Shown: positions 1 through 7,456 of the stretch, one piece after another
How the letters are laid out: every line of letters begins with the position of its first letter
Position numbering within the stretch: position 1 is the stretch's first letter
Assembly (NCBI GenBank): GCA_029555885.1
Contig: JAKPQT010000373.1
Span: 1-14,788 of the forward strand
From: Chloroflexota bacterium
GTDB lineage: Bacteria > Chloroflexota > Anaerolineae > CG2-30-64-16
Direction of reading: 5' to 3'
Length of the DNA stretch: 14,788 bases
Program-made: the position numbers and the translations under genes
Notes under the pieces: model-generated
What the model saw: the letters and a program-made list of their open reading frames with translations, nothing else
What the model was told of the DNA's origin: nothing
The model's database searches: none

Positions 1-136
1 CGATATCCGCGACGAACTCATAGCCGCCCGCGGTGCTCGCGCCCAGCGATTGGCCCAGGGTGATCCACAGGGTTGCGCCGGCCGCGACGAGCAGCAGGGC
101 CACGATTAGAAGATATCTTCCCTGATCTCGCGACAT
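1..136 (-). CDS. N-terminus of an unidentified membrane-anchored or secreted protein (partial, continues off the left edge)
   Basis: Read from an ATG at 136-134, this frame is open to the window edge and gives 45 residues. It begins MSRDQGRYLLIVALLLVAAG and continues into WITLGQSLGASTAGGYEFVADI. A short positively charged start (Arg3, Arg7) followed by about 20 hydrophobic residues is a signal peptide or membrane anchor with the N-terminus inside. The start lies inside the 3' end of the exosortase gene, an overlap of 31 bp, so the two are almost certainly co-transcribed. Only a G-rich stretch, not a clear Shine-Dalgarno site, precedes the ATG. A GTG at 103-101, just past the exosortase stop, is an alternative start but would lose the charged N-terminus. 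The family cannot be recognised from 45 residues. It does not show the look of the EpsI partner that often follows exosortases. It could be a substrate, an assembly partner or an unrelated gene. Confidence 0.6.
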   Translation of the reverse strand, partial: MSRDQGRYLLIVALLLVAAGATLWITLGQSLGASTAGGYEFVADI

Positions 137-948
137 CCACACCACCGGCTGAACAGCATGAGCAGGACGACTGCACTGGCAAAGAAGACGATGCCGGAGT
201 AGTCGTGATAGTACTTGAAAGCGGTCTCCGAGCCCCAGGTGTTCGCCACGCCGAGCAACGACGATACTCGCAGAACATTCCCCAACGCGGCAATCGGGAT
301 GCTGCTGAGCGCGAGCAGCAGCTTGCCAAGCCACGACCCCTCGACGATGAACACGACCAGCCCGACCAGGGTCAAGAGCGTGACGATCGAGCGCAGCCCG
401 CTGCACTGCGCGCCGACGACGAGCTGCGCGTTGGGCAGGCTGACCTGAGCGCCGTTGACCTCGATCGGCACACCGAACAGACGCACGACCGCGGCGGAGA
501 TCGCGCCGGTAACCTGCGCCAGCGGCACGCTCAACGGCTCCACAAAAGGCAGCGGAGCCATAAAGAGCAGGAAGGCAACAGGGAATGCCAGCCGCCGCAA
601 GGCCGCGCCGCCGAGGAGATACCAGATGACGCCCGCCAAGATGACGATGAGGGCCAGGGTCGCGATGAAATACGCGGCCTGCACGAGGGCGTAGACGTAA
701 ACGGCCAGCCCAAACAGCACCGGGGCTAAGCCGGCCGTCTCCATCGTCACCCGGCGCCGGTCAGCCGGCCACTTGCTCCACAGCCGCCAGGCGAAGAATG
801 CGGAGATCAGCGGGACCAACGGACCGTGTGAGTAGTAGTCGTTACCGAGCCATTCGCCGGCGAGCCAGCGGAGCACGGGGTAAAAGAGGGCCAGCAGCAA
901 GGCCCCGACCAGGGCTGCGCCGGCCACTCGGCGTGTGCGTTCCATCAT
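106..948 (-). CDS. Exosortase/archaeosortase-family membrane protease
   Basis: This 280-residue polytopic membrane protein matches the exosortase (EpsH) family. Members are thought to be cysteine transpeptidases that cleave a C-terminal sorting signal from exported proteins at the membrane. The family hallmarks are visible in order: YYSHGPLVPLIS near residues 38-49, the catalytic Cys182 in AQCSGLRS, Arg227 in NVLRV and His248 in YYHDYSG. About eight hydrophobic segments span residues 8-265. Length is normal for a single-domain exosortase, and no EpsI domain is fused to it. A longer reading from a TTG at 984 is possible, but that TTG is part of the -35 box of a near-consensus promoter. The ATG at 948, at the predicted transcription start, is therefore preferred; a second ATG follows at 945. 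There is no Shine-Dalgarno site, as expected of a leaderless message. The next gene overlaps its 3' end by 31 bp. No recognisable substrate is encoded in the window. Which exosortase subtype it belongs to cannot be told. Confidence 0.9.
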   Translation of the reverse strand: MMERTRRVAGAALVGALLLALFYPVLRWLAGEWLGNDYYSHGPLVPLISAFFAWRLWSKWPADRRRVTMETAGLAPVLFGLAVYVYALVQAAYFIATLALIVILAGVIWYLLGGAALRRLAFPVAFLLFMAPLPFVEPLSVPLAQVTGAISAAVVRLFGVPIEVNGAQVSLPNAQLVVGAQCSGLRSIVTLLTLVGLVVFIVEGSWLGKLLLALSSIPIAALGNVLRVSSLLGVANTWGSETAFKYYHDYSGIVFFASAVVLLMLFSRWCGCREIREDIF

Positions 949-955
949 ATGACGG

Positions 956-984
956 AGTATACGGGCTGGAGAGACGGGTGTCAA
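956..984 (-). promoter_or_regulatory. Sigma70-type promoter of the exosortase gene, probably giving a leaderless mRNA
   Basis: On the minus strand, TTGACA (984-979, six of six consensus) is followed by exactly 17 bp and TATACT (961-956, five of six). Seven bases then separate the -10 box from the ATG at 948, so the predicted first transcribed base is the A of the start codon or within a base of it. No ribosome binding site is found upstream of either ATG, which agrees with leaderless translation. The match and spacing are seen directly; the transcription start is inferred. Confidence 0.8.
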
Positions 985-1025
985 GTGAACCGGAGGATTT
1001 CCGTGTGTTGCCGCCGTGCCGGAGA

Positions 1026-1099
1026 TTGGAGCCGAGGCTTCAGCCGGTTTGGGTGTGTGCGATCAGACACTGTGTCACCGGCTGAAGACTTGACTCCAA
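1026..1099. repeat. 74-bp imperfect palindrome between the exosortase and the giant propeller gene
   Basis: The 23-bp arms at 1026-1048 and 1077-1099 are inverted copies that agree at 20 of 23 positions. They include an uninterrupted 11-bp core, CTTCAGCCGGT / ACCGGCTGAAG (1038-1048 and 1077-1087), and an outer TTGGAG / CTCCAA. The 28-base centre contains a smaller GTGT...ACAC pairing. The structure starts 21 bp past the stop codon of the giant gene and could act as its terminator or as an mRNA 3'-end stabiliser, but no T-run follows on either strand. GGCTGAAGCC-type palindromes are reminiscent of dispersed intergenic repeats in some high-GC bacteria. That resemblance is from memory and untested. 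Confidence 0.75.
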
Positions 1100-1119
1100 C
1101 CCTACCTGGAAATCTGGCT

Positions 1120-4100
1120 TTACGGTCGCGTGCCCGGCAGCCAGCCGGTCACGTTGTCGAAGTCCACCTCGTTATGCGTGAGCAGCACGACGCCCGCGCC
1201 GTCAGGACTTGTGCGGAACACTTCGCTATGGCCGCTGCCGGGCCGGTAGCCGGTGAAGACGATCCAGTCTGCGCCGGCGGGCCCCCAGTGGGGCGCAGCG
1301 GGGCGCAGGGTGCGCGAGACGAGCGGCACGACGCCGCTTCCGTCCGCATTGACCCGGTAGAGGGTCTGCTCGGAGCGCGTGCCCCAGAAGACCAGCCGGT
1401 CCCCGGCCGGGCTCCAGCTCGGCTGCGCATCGCTGTTGGGGTTCGCGAGAAGCTGCTGCGCGCCGCTGCCGTCCGCAGCCATCGTGTACAGCACTGTATT
1501 GCCGCCGGTCGCGCTGTACTCGAACGCAATCCGGCCGGTGGCCCATGACCAGTCCGGCCCCTGCGCACTCCCCGAAGCTACATACAGCGGCGTGACCGCG
1601 CCCGTCGCCAGGTCCAGGCGGTAGATGTGGGGCTGGCCGCTGCGAGTCGATACGAAGGCCAGGTATTCGCCGCCGGGCGACCACGCCGGGTTGTAGTCGT
1701 CCGGCCCGCCGGAGGTCAACCGGTGGGCGTTGCGCCCGTTCCGGCTCATGCGCCACAGCTCGCGGCCCGCGCCGCTCGTGACGGTGTAGGCAATCCACCG
1801 GCCATCCGGCGAGCCGGCCGCATCCGTCTCGGACAGGCCGGGGGTGAAGGTCAGCCGCGTCTGCTCCCGGCCGTCAGGCAGCATCCGGTAGACTTCGGTG
1901 TTGCCGTCGCGGTCGCTGGTGAACAGCACCTCCGCCGCCGCGACATCCTGAATGACCGCAATCGTATCGCTCTCGCCGCACGCGATATACACCTTGCCGG
2001 CGCGGCTGTCCACCGCGATGCCTTCCTCTGCGCCCGCGGGCAGCGGAATAACCGCGATGCGCCGCCAGTCGAGCGTGCTGTACACCTCGGCCTGCCGTCC
2101 CGATCCGGCGGCTACGACCACGAACAGATGCCCGGTGTCCGGATTGACCGCGACGAGCAGCGCCTCGCCGCCCACCGGAATGACACCGGCGCGGCTGCCT
2201 GCCGCGATGTCCAGCACCGTGACCATGTGATGGTGCCCGCGGCTGGCGACATACAACCGCCGGTCGGTGGCGTCGAACGCAAGGCTGTACGGCTCAGGGA
2301 TCTCCAGGTATTCCTCCGCCACGCTGCCGCCGCGCAGCCGGGCGACCTTGTTCGCGCCGTGCAGCGAGAGGTAGGCGTCGCCGGTGTCGGGGTCCACAGC
2401 GAACAGGGACGGCTCATGGCCCACGCCGATCTCCCCCAGGCCCGCGAGCGTCACCGGGTCGAAGCGGCTGACCATATCGTTGGCGTAATTAGCCACATAC
2501 AAGCTGTCACCAGCCACCGCGACGCCATCCGGCTGATCGCCCACATCGCGGCGGGCCGTGACCGCGCGCGTCACCGGATCCACGAAGACAAGCTCGCCCG
2601 TCTCGCGCTGTGTGACTGCGACCCAGTAGCCCGCCACCGTGCCGGACCGCGGCAGGCGCGCGACGGCATTTGGCCCGGCGGGTACCGTATCCAGCTCGAC
2701 CGTGGCCTCCACGGCCAGCGGGTTGATGCGCAGGATGCCCAACCGGCGGCCATCACGGTTGGCGCCGTGGTAGGCTGCGTAGAGATGGGCATCGGTCACG
2801 TTGACCAGGAGACCGTGCGGGTGGCTGCCCGCGGGCAAGGCCAGCGCGGCCAGCGCGCAGGGTGTCGGCCAGGCGCCCGGCGCGGCGGTCGGAATCACTG
2901 CGGTGGACACCGTGGGCGTCGGCGTGCGGGTAGGTGTGGCGGTGGCCGTCGCCGTGGGCGTCAGCGTCGGGGTGGGCGGGCTGCTGCCCGTGTCATAGAT
3001 GAAGACGCCCGCCGGCGTCGTCACGTACAGGCGGCCCGGCGCAGCATCTAGCAGCAACAGGTCGCTGACTTCGAGGTTCTCGAACGGCACGCCCGTAACC
3101 TTCTGCCAGGCCGCGACCGGCCCAGGGCGCACGTACAGCCCGCGCACCGTGCCGAGATAGACGCGGCTATCGACCGGGCTTTGCGCGATGGCAAGCAGCC
3201 CATAAGACCGGTCGGCGGTGCCGGGGTCCACGACATCCGCCAGCCCGGCGGACGCGTTCTGCCACGACATGCCGTCGTCGGTGGTCTGGAAGAAGCCGCG
3301 CGACGCGGCTGCAAACACGCCCCCCGGCACATGGCGGTTCAGCACCAGCGCGCCGGTCCAGCCCATTTCCAGGTAGAGGGGCGTGCTCTGCGCCCAGGTG
3401 TCGCCGCCATCGCGGCTGACGAGCACTGCGCCGCCCCCGCCCTCGCTCACCGCGCCGGCCCACACTATATGCCAGTCTACGCCCGTGGGCGCAAGCTGCT
3501 TGACATCGTACAGGCTGAACAGCGGATCAGGCTGGAAGAGCACGGTCGCGCCGCCGTTCAGGCTGAGCGACGGCCCGCCGCAGCCGCCCAGGTAAAGCCA
3601 GGGCTGGCTCGCGTGCGCGGCCAGCGGCTTGAGGTCCGCGGCGGCCGGGAGCGTCACCCAGCTTGCGCCGGAGTCCGACGTGCGCCAGACATCGGTTGCA
3701 GGCCCGTCGGCATAGCACGAGCGGCCATCTCCGGCATAGAGCACCTCTGGGAGCGCGCCGAGCAGCGTATGCTCAGGCCGCGCCGTGCCGGTAACGCGCC
3801 ACATGCCGCCTGCGTCGTCGGAACGATACAGCCTGCCGCTCACATCCGCGTACAACGTGCCCGACTCCGACCGGCCAATGACGCGCTGCGCCCAGCCATC
3901 CGGCAGGACCAGCGCACCTGAGGGCGGGCAAAGCTCAAGCGCCACGTCATCCACGAACGTGCGGCTGATGCCGCCGGTGCCGTTGTTGTAGGTGCCGAAC
4001 TGGAAGCGGATGGTCTGCCCGCGGAACCGGCTGACATCGATCGTCCGCTCCCGCCATGTGGCGTTGGTGAGGCTCTCGGTGAGCAGCCACTCGATCGCGC

Positions 4101-7100
4101 CGTCGGGCCGGATGCCGATGACGTAGAAGAAGTCGACGGCAAAGACCGCATCCGGCAGGTCCGCCTCGCGGGTGGGCAGCAGGCGCGCATCGATCGCGGC
4201 AGCTTCGCTCCCGGCAGCCGTCCCGTCGCCGTAGATGTTGTAGCGCCAGAACCGCAGCCGCGCAGAGGCCAGCGTTGCGGGGAAGGTGGCCGCCTGCTCG
4301 ATGGGCGAATAGCTCGTCACGTTGCTGCCGCCCGCCGGAATGCCGGTGCGCATGCTCCGCAGGCCGGAGTGGACGGGCGACGTGACATAACCGGCGAGCA
4401 CCGGGTTCGAGCGGATGATCCACCCCGCGCCGGTCTCGAAGCCGCCGTTCGCAAGGCCCGCGTAACAGGCAACCGGCGTGATTGTCGGCCCGGAAGGAGG
4501 TGTGGCGGACGGCGTGGGCGTATAAGTAGCCGTAGGTGACGGCGTCGCCGTGTAAGTCGCCGTAGGCGACGACGTCGGTGTGTAAGTGGCCATAGGCGTC
4601 GGCGTCGGAGTCGGCACCGGATAGTTGTGCAGCATCAGCGGCAGGAACGCCCGCGGCACGAGCGGTCCGCGTGTCGCGGTGGGTGTCGGGGTGACGGTGG
4701 GTTCTGCGGGCGCAGGCCAGCAGATGGTCAGCGCCGCATCGTCGATGTACATGGCCGTTGCGCCGTCTTTGCCGTCGTTGTACGTGCCGAAGGCCACCCG
4801 CAGCGCAACCCCGCGATAGGCAGCCAGGTCGAAGGTGAGCTGCTGCCAGGTACGCGCATTGCTGCGCGTCCACAGGAGTGTCTTGAGGACATTGCCGTTG
4901 CCGTCGAGCAGCAGGATGTACTGGCGGTCGGTGCTCTGGATGGCATCGGGCGCGACCTCTTCCGGCGCAAGACCCAGGCTGCTCGCCGCGGCCGCGGCGA
5001 GGATGCGTGCATCCGGCTCGCCTTCGACTGCGGCAGGTTCAGCCGCCAGCGGCCCCTCACCGGAGATGGGATACCACCAGACGGTGAGCGTCGCGCTGGC
5101 GCTGCCCGCCGGAATCGTGACGTACTGGTTGCCCGACGAGTAGCTGTAGACGTTCGTACCGCCGTCGATGCCGGTCCGTACGCTCTGCTGCCCGGTGTGT
5201 GCGTACTTCGTGCTGTAGGCCGCGGTTGCAGGCGTCGCGGGGAGCTGCCAGCCGGCGCCGTTGACCTCGAAGCCGCCGTTGGTCAGTCGTTCCTCGCACA
5301 GCGACTCGTAATGCCACACGCCCGCATCGGTCGCGAGATGCGCAGCAACCGCCAGCGGCCCATAGCCCGTGGCAGCCAGCTCGAACACATTGGGGTTGCC
5401 GGGTGCGGGGCCCAGGTCGTTCCACCAGGCGCCGCCGTCCAGTGCGCGGTAGAGGCTGTGCGATGTGCCGGCCACGAACTGCCCGTACAGCGCGGTGAAG
5501 AGCGTCCGGTCCGCTGCGTAGCGGGGGGAGACGGCCACGGGATACGGGAACGGCTCGTACACGCCGGGCAGCCCCGCGGTCGCCATGCTCCATGTGCCGC
5601 CCCAGTTGGTCGTCCGGACGACTGCGCTTTCCGGCGTGTCATCGCCCGCCGATTCGATGGCCCGATACGTATGCCAAACCGTGCCGTCCGTCGCATAAGC
5701 GGGCGAAATCGCCAGGTCATAGGCAGGCGCGGAGGTGGGCATGGTCGTCCAGTTCACGCCCCCGTCCAGGCTCCGCCGTACGCCGCCAAAGCCCGTCAGA
5801 TACACTGTATGGTCGGTGGCATAGCCGGGCGAGACGGCTATCTCGGTGATCGGGTCGATGTCCGCGACCGGGTAGCTCGTCCAGGTCGCGCCCGCATCGG
5901 TGGACTTGAAGACGCGATCCCCGCGGCCGAAGAACACCGTGCGATCCACCGGAAAGGCGGGCGAGACGGCCAGCGCAGTGCCGCCCGCGACTGCGGGGAA
6001 CACCGTCCAGGTCTGGCCGCGGTCGCTGGAACGGTACAACGCGGTCTGCGCGAGGGTGCGATCTTCATAGCTGGCAAACACGGTCCCGTCGGTCGCGTAG
6101 GCCGGCGACAGCCGCACCGCGCGGAAGACCGCATCATGGCCCGGCGGATCGCCGGTCGGGAGCCGCTGCCAGGTGATCCCGCGGTCGGCGCTGCGGAAGA
6201 CGCCTTCCTCGGTGCCGGCAAACAGGGTCCCGTCGCTATCATACGCGGGCGAGGCAACCACGCTCTCGGTACGCAGCGGGTAGAGGCCGGGCAGCCAGCG
6301 CCACGGCTGGAGGTTGTCATCGGGCGTGAACAGCATGCCCGCATCGCTGCCCGCCATCAGCGCGTGGCACGCACCCCACAGCGGGCAGGGCGCAACCGCG
6401 TGGAATGGCAGCGCGGGCGTGTCGGCATACCGCTGCCACGTGCGCCCCTCGCTGAGCGAGATATACAGCCCGCCCTCCGCGGCCGCGTAGATGTGGTCGC
6501 CCGCCAGCGCAAGCCGGTTGACCGCGGTCGCGATGTTCTCGGTGACGGGGTCCGTTACGTAAACGTCGCCCTGAGGCACGAGGCGGATGATGCCCTGATC
6601 GGTAGCCAGGAGCACAGTCGCGTCGTGCAGCGCCAGGAGGTCAGCCACCGGCGTCGCGCCCGCATTGTAGACCTCGGCCCACGTCCCCCAGCGAGTCGTC
6701 GAGCGCAGGATGCGCGTCGTGCCGGTCTGCCGGACCGCGATAAAAAGAGTGTTATCGGTGTCGAAGTGGCGGCTGAGCGCGAGGGCTGTGACTGTGCCCG
6801 TGTAGACGCGCGTCCAGGTGTCGCCGCGGTCGGTGGAGCGATAGAGGCTGGCCTGCCCGCCGGACGGTGAGCGCGGGAGCGCGTAGACCGTGCGGTCAGC
6901 CAAAAATGCAGGTGAGATGCGGACGCGCATAATGTCGTCCAGCTCAGGTTCTTTGTCGGTGCTGGCCGGCAACCCGCCGTAGAGACGGGTCCACTTGTCG
7001 CCCCGGTTGGTCGAGCGCAGCAGGCCGACGTCGGTACCTGCGAAGGCCGTGCGATCGGTCGCAAAGGCGGGGGAGATTGCCAGGTCAAAGACGGGCCAGC

Positions 7101-7443
7101 GGTGCTGGGCATCCTGGAGAAGCTGCCAGCTCGCGCCGCCGTCAGATGTGCGTGCGATGCCAAAGCCGCCGGTGACGCCATAGGCCCCTTGCTGCCAGCC
7201 GCCTGCCAGTGCAAAGCCGTCTGTATTGAACGCAGGAGAGAGGCCGAGCGCGCGCACCGCGCCGCCATACGGTCCGCCGGAGCGCCAGGGGCCGGCTGTG
7301 GCAGGGCGTACGCCGGCGGGATCCTCATCTGCCGTGACCACAGGTGTACCACCGCCGACGAGCGTGAGGATGAGCAAGCCAAGGAAAGCGCAGAGCACTA
7401 CATACGCAAGTGGTGAGGCAGAAGTCCGCTTGATGTGAATCAT
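1120..7443 (-). CDS. Giant secreted multi-propeller protein with Asp-box, jelly-roll-like, YVTN and TolB/PD40-type domains
   Basis: This gene encodes 2107 residues starting MIHIKRTSASPLAYVVL, a signal peptide with a hydrophobic core at about residues 11-36. The ATG at 7443 is chosen over one at 7476 because AAGGAGG lies six bases before it. Residues 45-715 form an Asp-box (BNR) propeller region with about eleven S/T-x-D/N-x-G-x-x-W motifs, alternating with about ten SPA(F/Y)xxDxT strands. Residues 717-908 and 991-1171 are two related jelly-roll-like domains, each beginning NGGFE and bounded by cysteines. They flank a Pro/Thr linker (910-988) containing LPLMLHNY. Residues 1180-1484 hold a second Asp-box region, followed by a Pro/Thr linker (1487-1520). 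Residues 1525-1838 form a YVTN/NHL-type propeller, and 1840-2107 a TolB/PD40-type propeller with SPDGRWIAY and WSPGGEYLAF blades. The protein probably acts outside the cell in binding or scaffolding. No sialidase catalytic motif, membrane anchor or sorting tail is seen. The specific function is unknown. Confidence 0.9.
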   Translation of the reverse strand: MIHIKRTSASPLAYVVLCAFLGLLILTLVGGGTPVVTADEDPAGVRPATAGPWRSGGPYGGAVRALGLSPAFNTDGFALAGGWQQGAYGVTGGFGIARTSDGGASWQLLQDAQHRWPVFDLAISPAFATDRTAFAGTDVGLLRSTNRGDKWTRLYGGLPASTDKEPELDDIMRVRISPAFLADRTVYALPRSPSGGQASLYRSTDRGDTWTRVYTGTVTALALSRHFDTDNTLFIAVRQTGTTRILRSTTRWGTWAEVYNAGATPVADLLALHDATVLLATDQGIIRLVPQGDVYVTDPVTENIATAVNRLALAGDHIYAAAEGGLYISLSEGRTWQRYADTPALPFHAVAPCPLWGACHALMAGSDAGMLFTPDDNLQPWRWLPGLYPLRTESVVASPAYDSDGTLFAGTEEGVFRSADRGITWQRLPTGDPPGHDAVFRAVRLSPAYATDGTVFASYEDRTLAQTALYRSSDRGQTWTVFPAVAGGTALAVSPAFPVDRTVFFGRGDRVFKSTDAGATWTSYPVADIDPITEIAVSPGYATDHTVYLTGFGGVRRSLDGGVNWTTMPTSAPAYDLAISPAYATDGTVWHTYRAIESAGDDTPESAVVRTTNWGGTWSMATAGLPGVYEPFPYPVAVSPRYAADRTLFTALYGQFVAGTSHSLYRALDGGAWWNDLGPAPGNPNVFELAATGYGPLAVAAHLATDAGVWHYESLCEERLTNGGFEVNGAGWQLPATPATAAYSTKYAHTGQQSVRTGIDGGTNVYSYSSGNQYVTIPAGSASATLTVWWYPISGEGPLAAEPAAVEGEPDARILAAAAASSLGLAPEEVAPDAIQSTDRQYILLLDGNGNVLKTLLWTRSNARTWQQLTFDLAAYRGVALRVAFGTYNDGKDGATAMYIDDAALTICWPAPAEPTVTPTPTATRGPLVPRAFLPLMLHNYPVPTPTPTPMATYTPTSSPTATYTATPSPTATYTPTPSATPPSGPTITPVACYAGLANGGFETGAGWIIRSNPVLAGYVTSPVHSGLRSMRTGIPAGGSNVTSYSPIEQAATFPATLASARLRFWRYNIYGDGTAAGSEAAAIDARLLPTREADLPDAVFAVDFFYVIGIRPDGAIEWLLTESLTNATWRERTIDVSRFRGQTIRFQFGTYNNGTGGISRTFVDDVALELCPPSGALVLPDGWAQRVIGRSESGTLYADVSGRLYRSDDAGGMWRVTGTARPEHTLLGALPEVLYAGDGRSCYADGPATDVWRTSDSGASWVTLPAAADLKPLAAHASQPWLYLGGCGGPSLSLNGGATVLFQPDPLFSLYDVKQLAPTGVDWHIVWAGAVSEGGGGAVLVSRDGGDTWAQSTPLYLEMGWTGALVLNRHVPGGVFAAASRGFFQTTDDGMSWQNASAGLADVVDPGTADRSYGLLAIAQSPVDSRVYLGTVRGLYVRPGPVAAWQKVTGVPFENLEVSDLLLLDAAPGRLYVTTPAGVFIYDTGSSPPTPTLTPTATATATPTRTPTPTVSTAVIPTAAPGAWPTPCALAALALPAGSHPHGLLVNVTDAHLYAAYHGANRDGRRLGILRINPLAVEATVELDTVPAGPNAVARLPRSGTVAGYWVAVTQRETGELVFVDPVTRAVTARRDVGDQPDGVAVAGDSLYVANYANDMVSRFDPVTLAGLGEIGVGHEPSLFAVDPDTGDAYLSLHGANKVARLRGGSVAEEYLEIPEPYSLAFDATDRRLYVASRGHHHMVTVLDIAAGSRAGVIPVGGEALLVAVNPDTGHLFVVVAAGSGRQAEVYSTLDWRRIAVIPLPAGAEEGIAVDSRAGKVYIACGESDTIAVIQDVAAAEVLFTSDRDGNTEVYRMLPDGREQTRLTFTPGLSETDAAGSPDGRWIAYTVTSGAGRELWRMSRNGRNAHRLTSGGPDDYNPAWSPGGEYLAFVSTRSGQPHIYRLDLATGAVTPLYVASGSAQGPDWSWATGRIAFEYSATGGNTVLYTMAADGSGAQQLLANPNSDAQPSWSPAGDRLVFWGTRSEQTLYRVNADGSGVVPLVSRTLRPAAPHWGPAGADWIVFTGYRPGSGHSEVFRTSPDGAGVVLLTHNEVDFDNVTGWLPGTRP
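2905..2980 (-). repeat. Low-complexity Pro/Thr linker between the second Asp-box region and the YVTN propeller
   Basis: A run of short GTnGGC-like units on the plus strand encodes a PTPTLTPTATATATPTRTPT-type spacer on the minus strand, near residues 1487-1512 of the giant protein. It is a flexible, probably extended segment joining two propeller regions. Such repeats are a common feature of secreted Chloroflexota proteins. Confidence 0.7.
4511..4600 (-). repeat. Three tandem 30-bp units encoding a 10-residue Thr/Pro repeat
   Basis: Units at 4511-4540, 4541-4570 and 4571-4600 lie head to tail. The first two agree at 25 of 30 positions, and the second and third at 24 of 30. They encode (A/T)TYTPTxSPT-like decapeptides within the linker joining the two jelly-roll-like domains. 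Further Pro/Thr sequence extends on both sides (about 4478-4617 and 4667-4710). The array suggests expansion by slippage or unequal crossing-over. Thr- and Tyr-rich linkers of this type may be glycosylated, though that is inference. Confidence 0.75.
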
Positions 7444-7449
7444 GGTCTC

Positions 7450-7456
7450 CCTCCTT
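7450..7456 (-). promoter_or_regulatory. Shine-Dalgarno site that fixes the start of the giant propeller gene
   Basis: On the minus strand AAGGAGG at 7456-7450 is followed by six bases (GAGACC) and the ATG at 7443. This is close to a perfect ribosome binding site. It places the start at MIHIK rather than at the upstream in-frame ATG at 7476, which has no such site and would put a charged stretch ahead of the signal peptide. Confidence 0.85.

Noticed and set aside
73..729. Plus-strand open frames over the exosortase gene
   Set aside because: They lie opposite a strongly supported gene, have low-complexity Arg/Gln/Asp-rich translations typical of high-GC shadow frames, and have no ribosome binding site or recognisable domain.
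949..984. TTG start of a 292-residue exosortase
   Set aside because: The TTG belongs to a perfect -35 box and has no ribosome binding site; the promoter geometry favours ATG at 948.
2905..2980. CRISPR-like or microsatellite array signal
   Set aside because: The periodicity is explained by codons for alternating Pro and Thr in a coding linker, without spacer structure.
1627..6870. Long plus-strand open frames opposite the giant propeller gene (1627-3051, 3181-3921, 4627-6870)
   Set aside because: They mirror a gene with clear signal peptide and propeller motifs. Their translations are Arg/Ala/Gly-rich and motif-free, as expected from antisense frames of GC-rich coding sequence.
1120..7443. 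Sialidase annotation based on many Asp boxes
   Set aside because: Asp boxes are structural and occur in many propellers; no FRIP-like motif or arginine triad context was seen.
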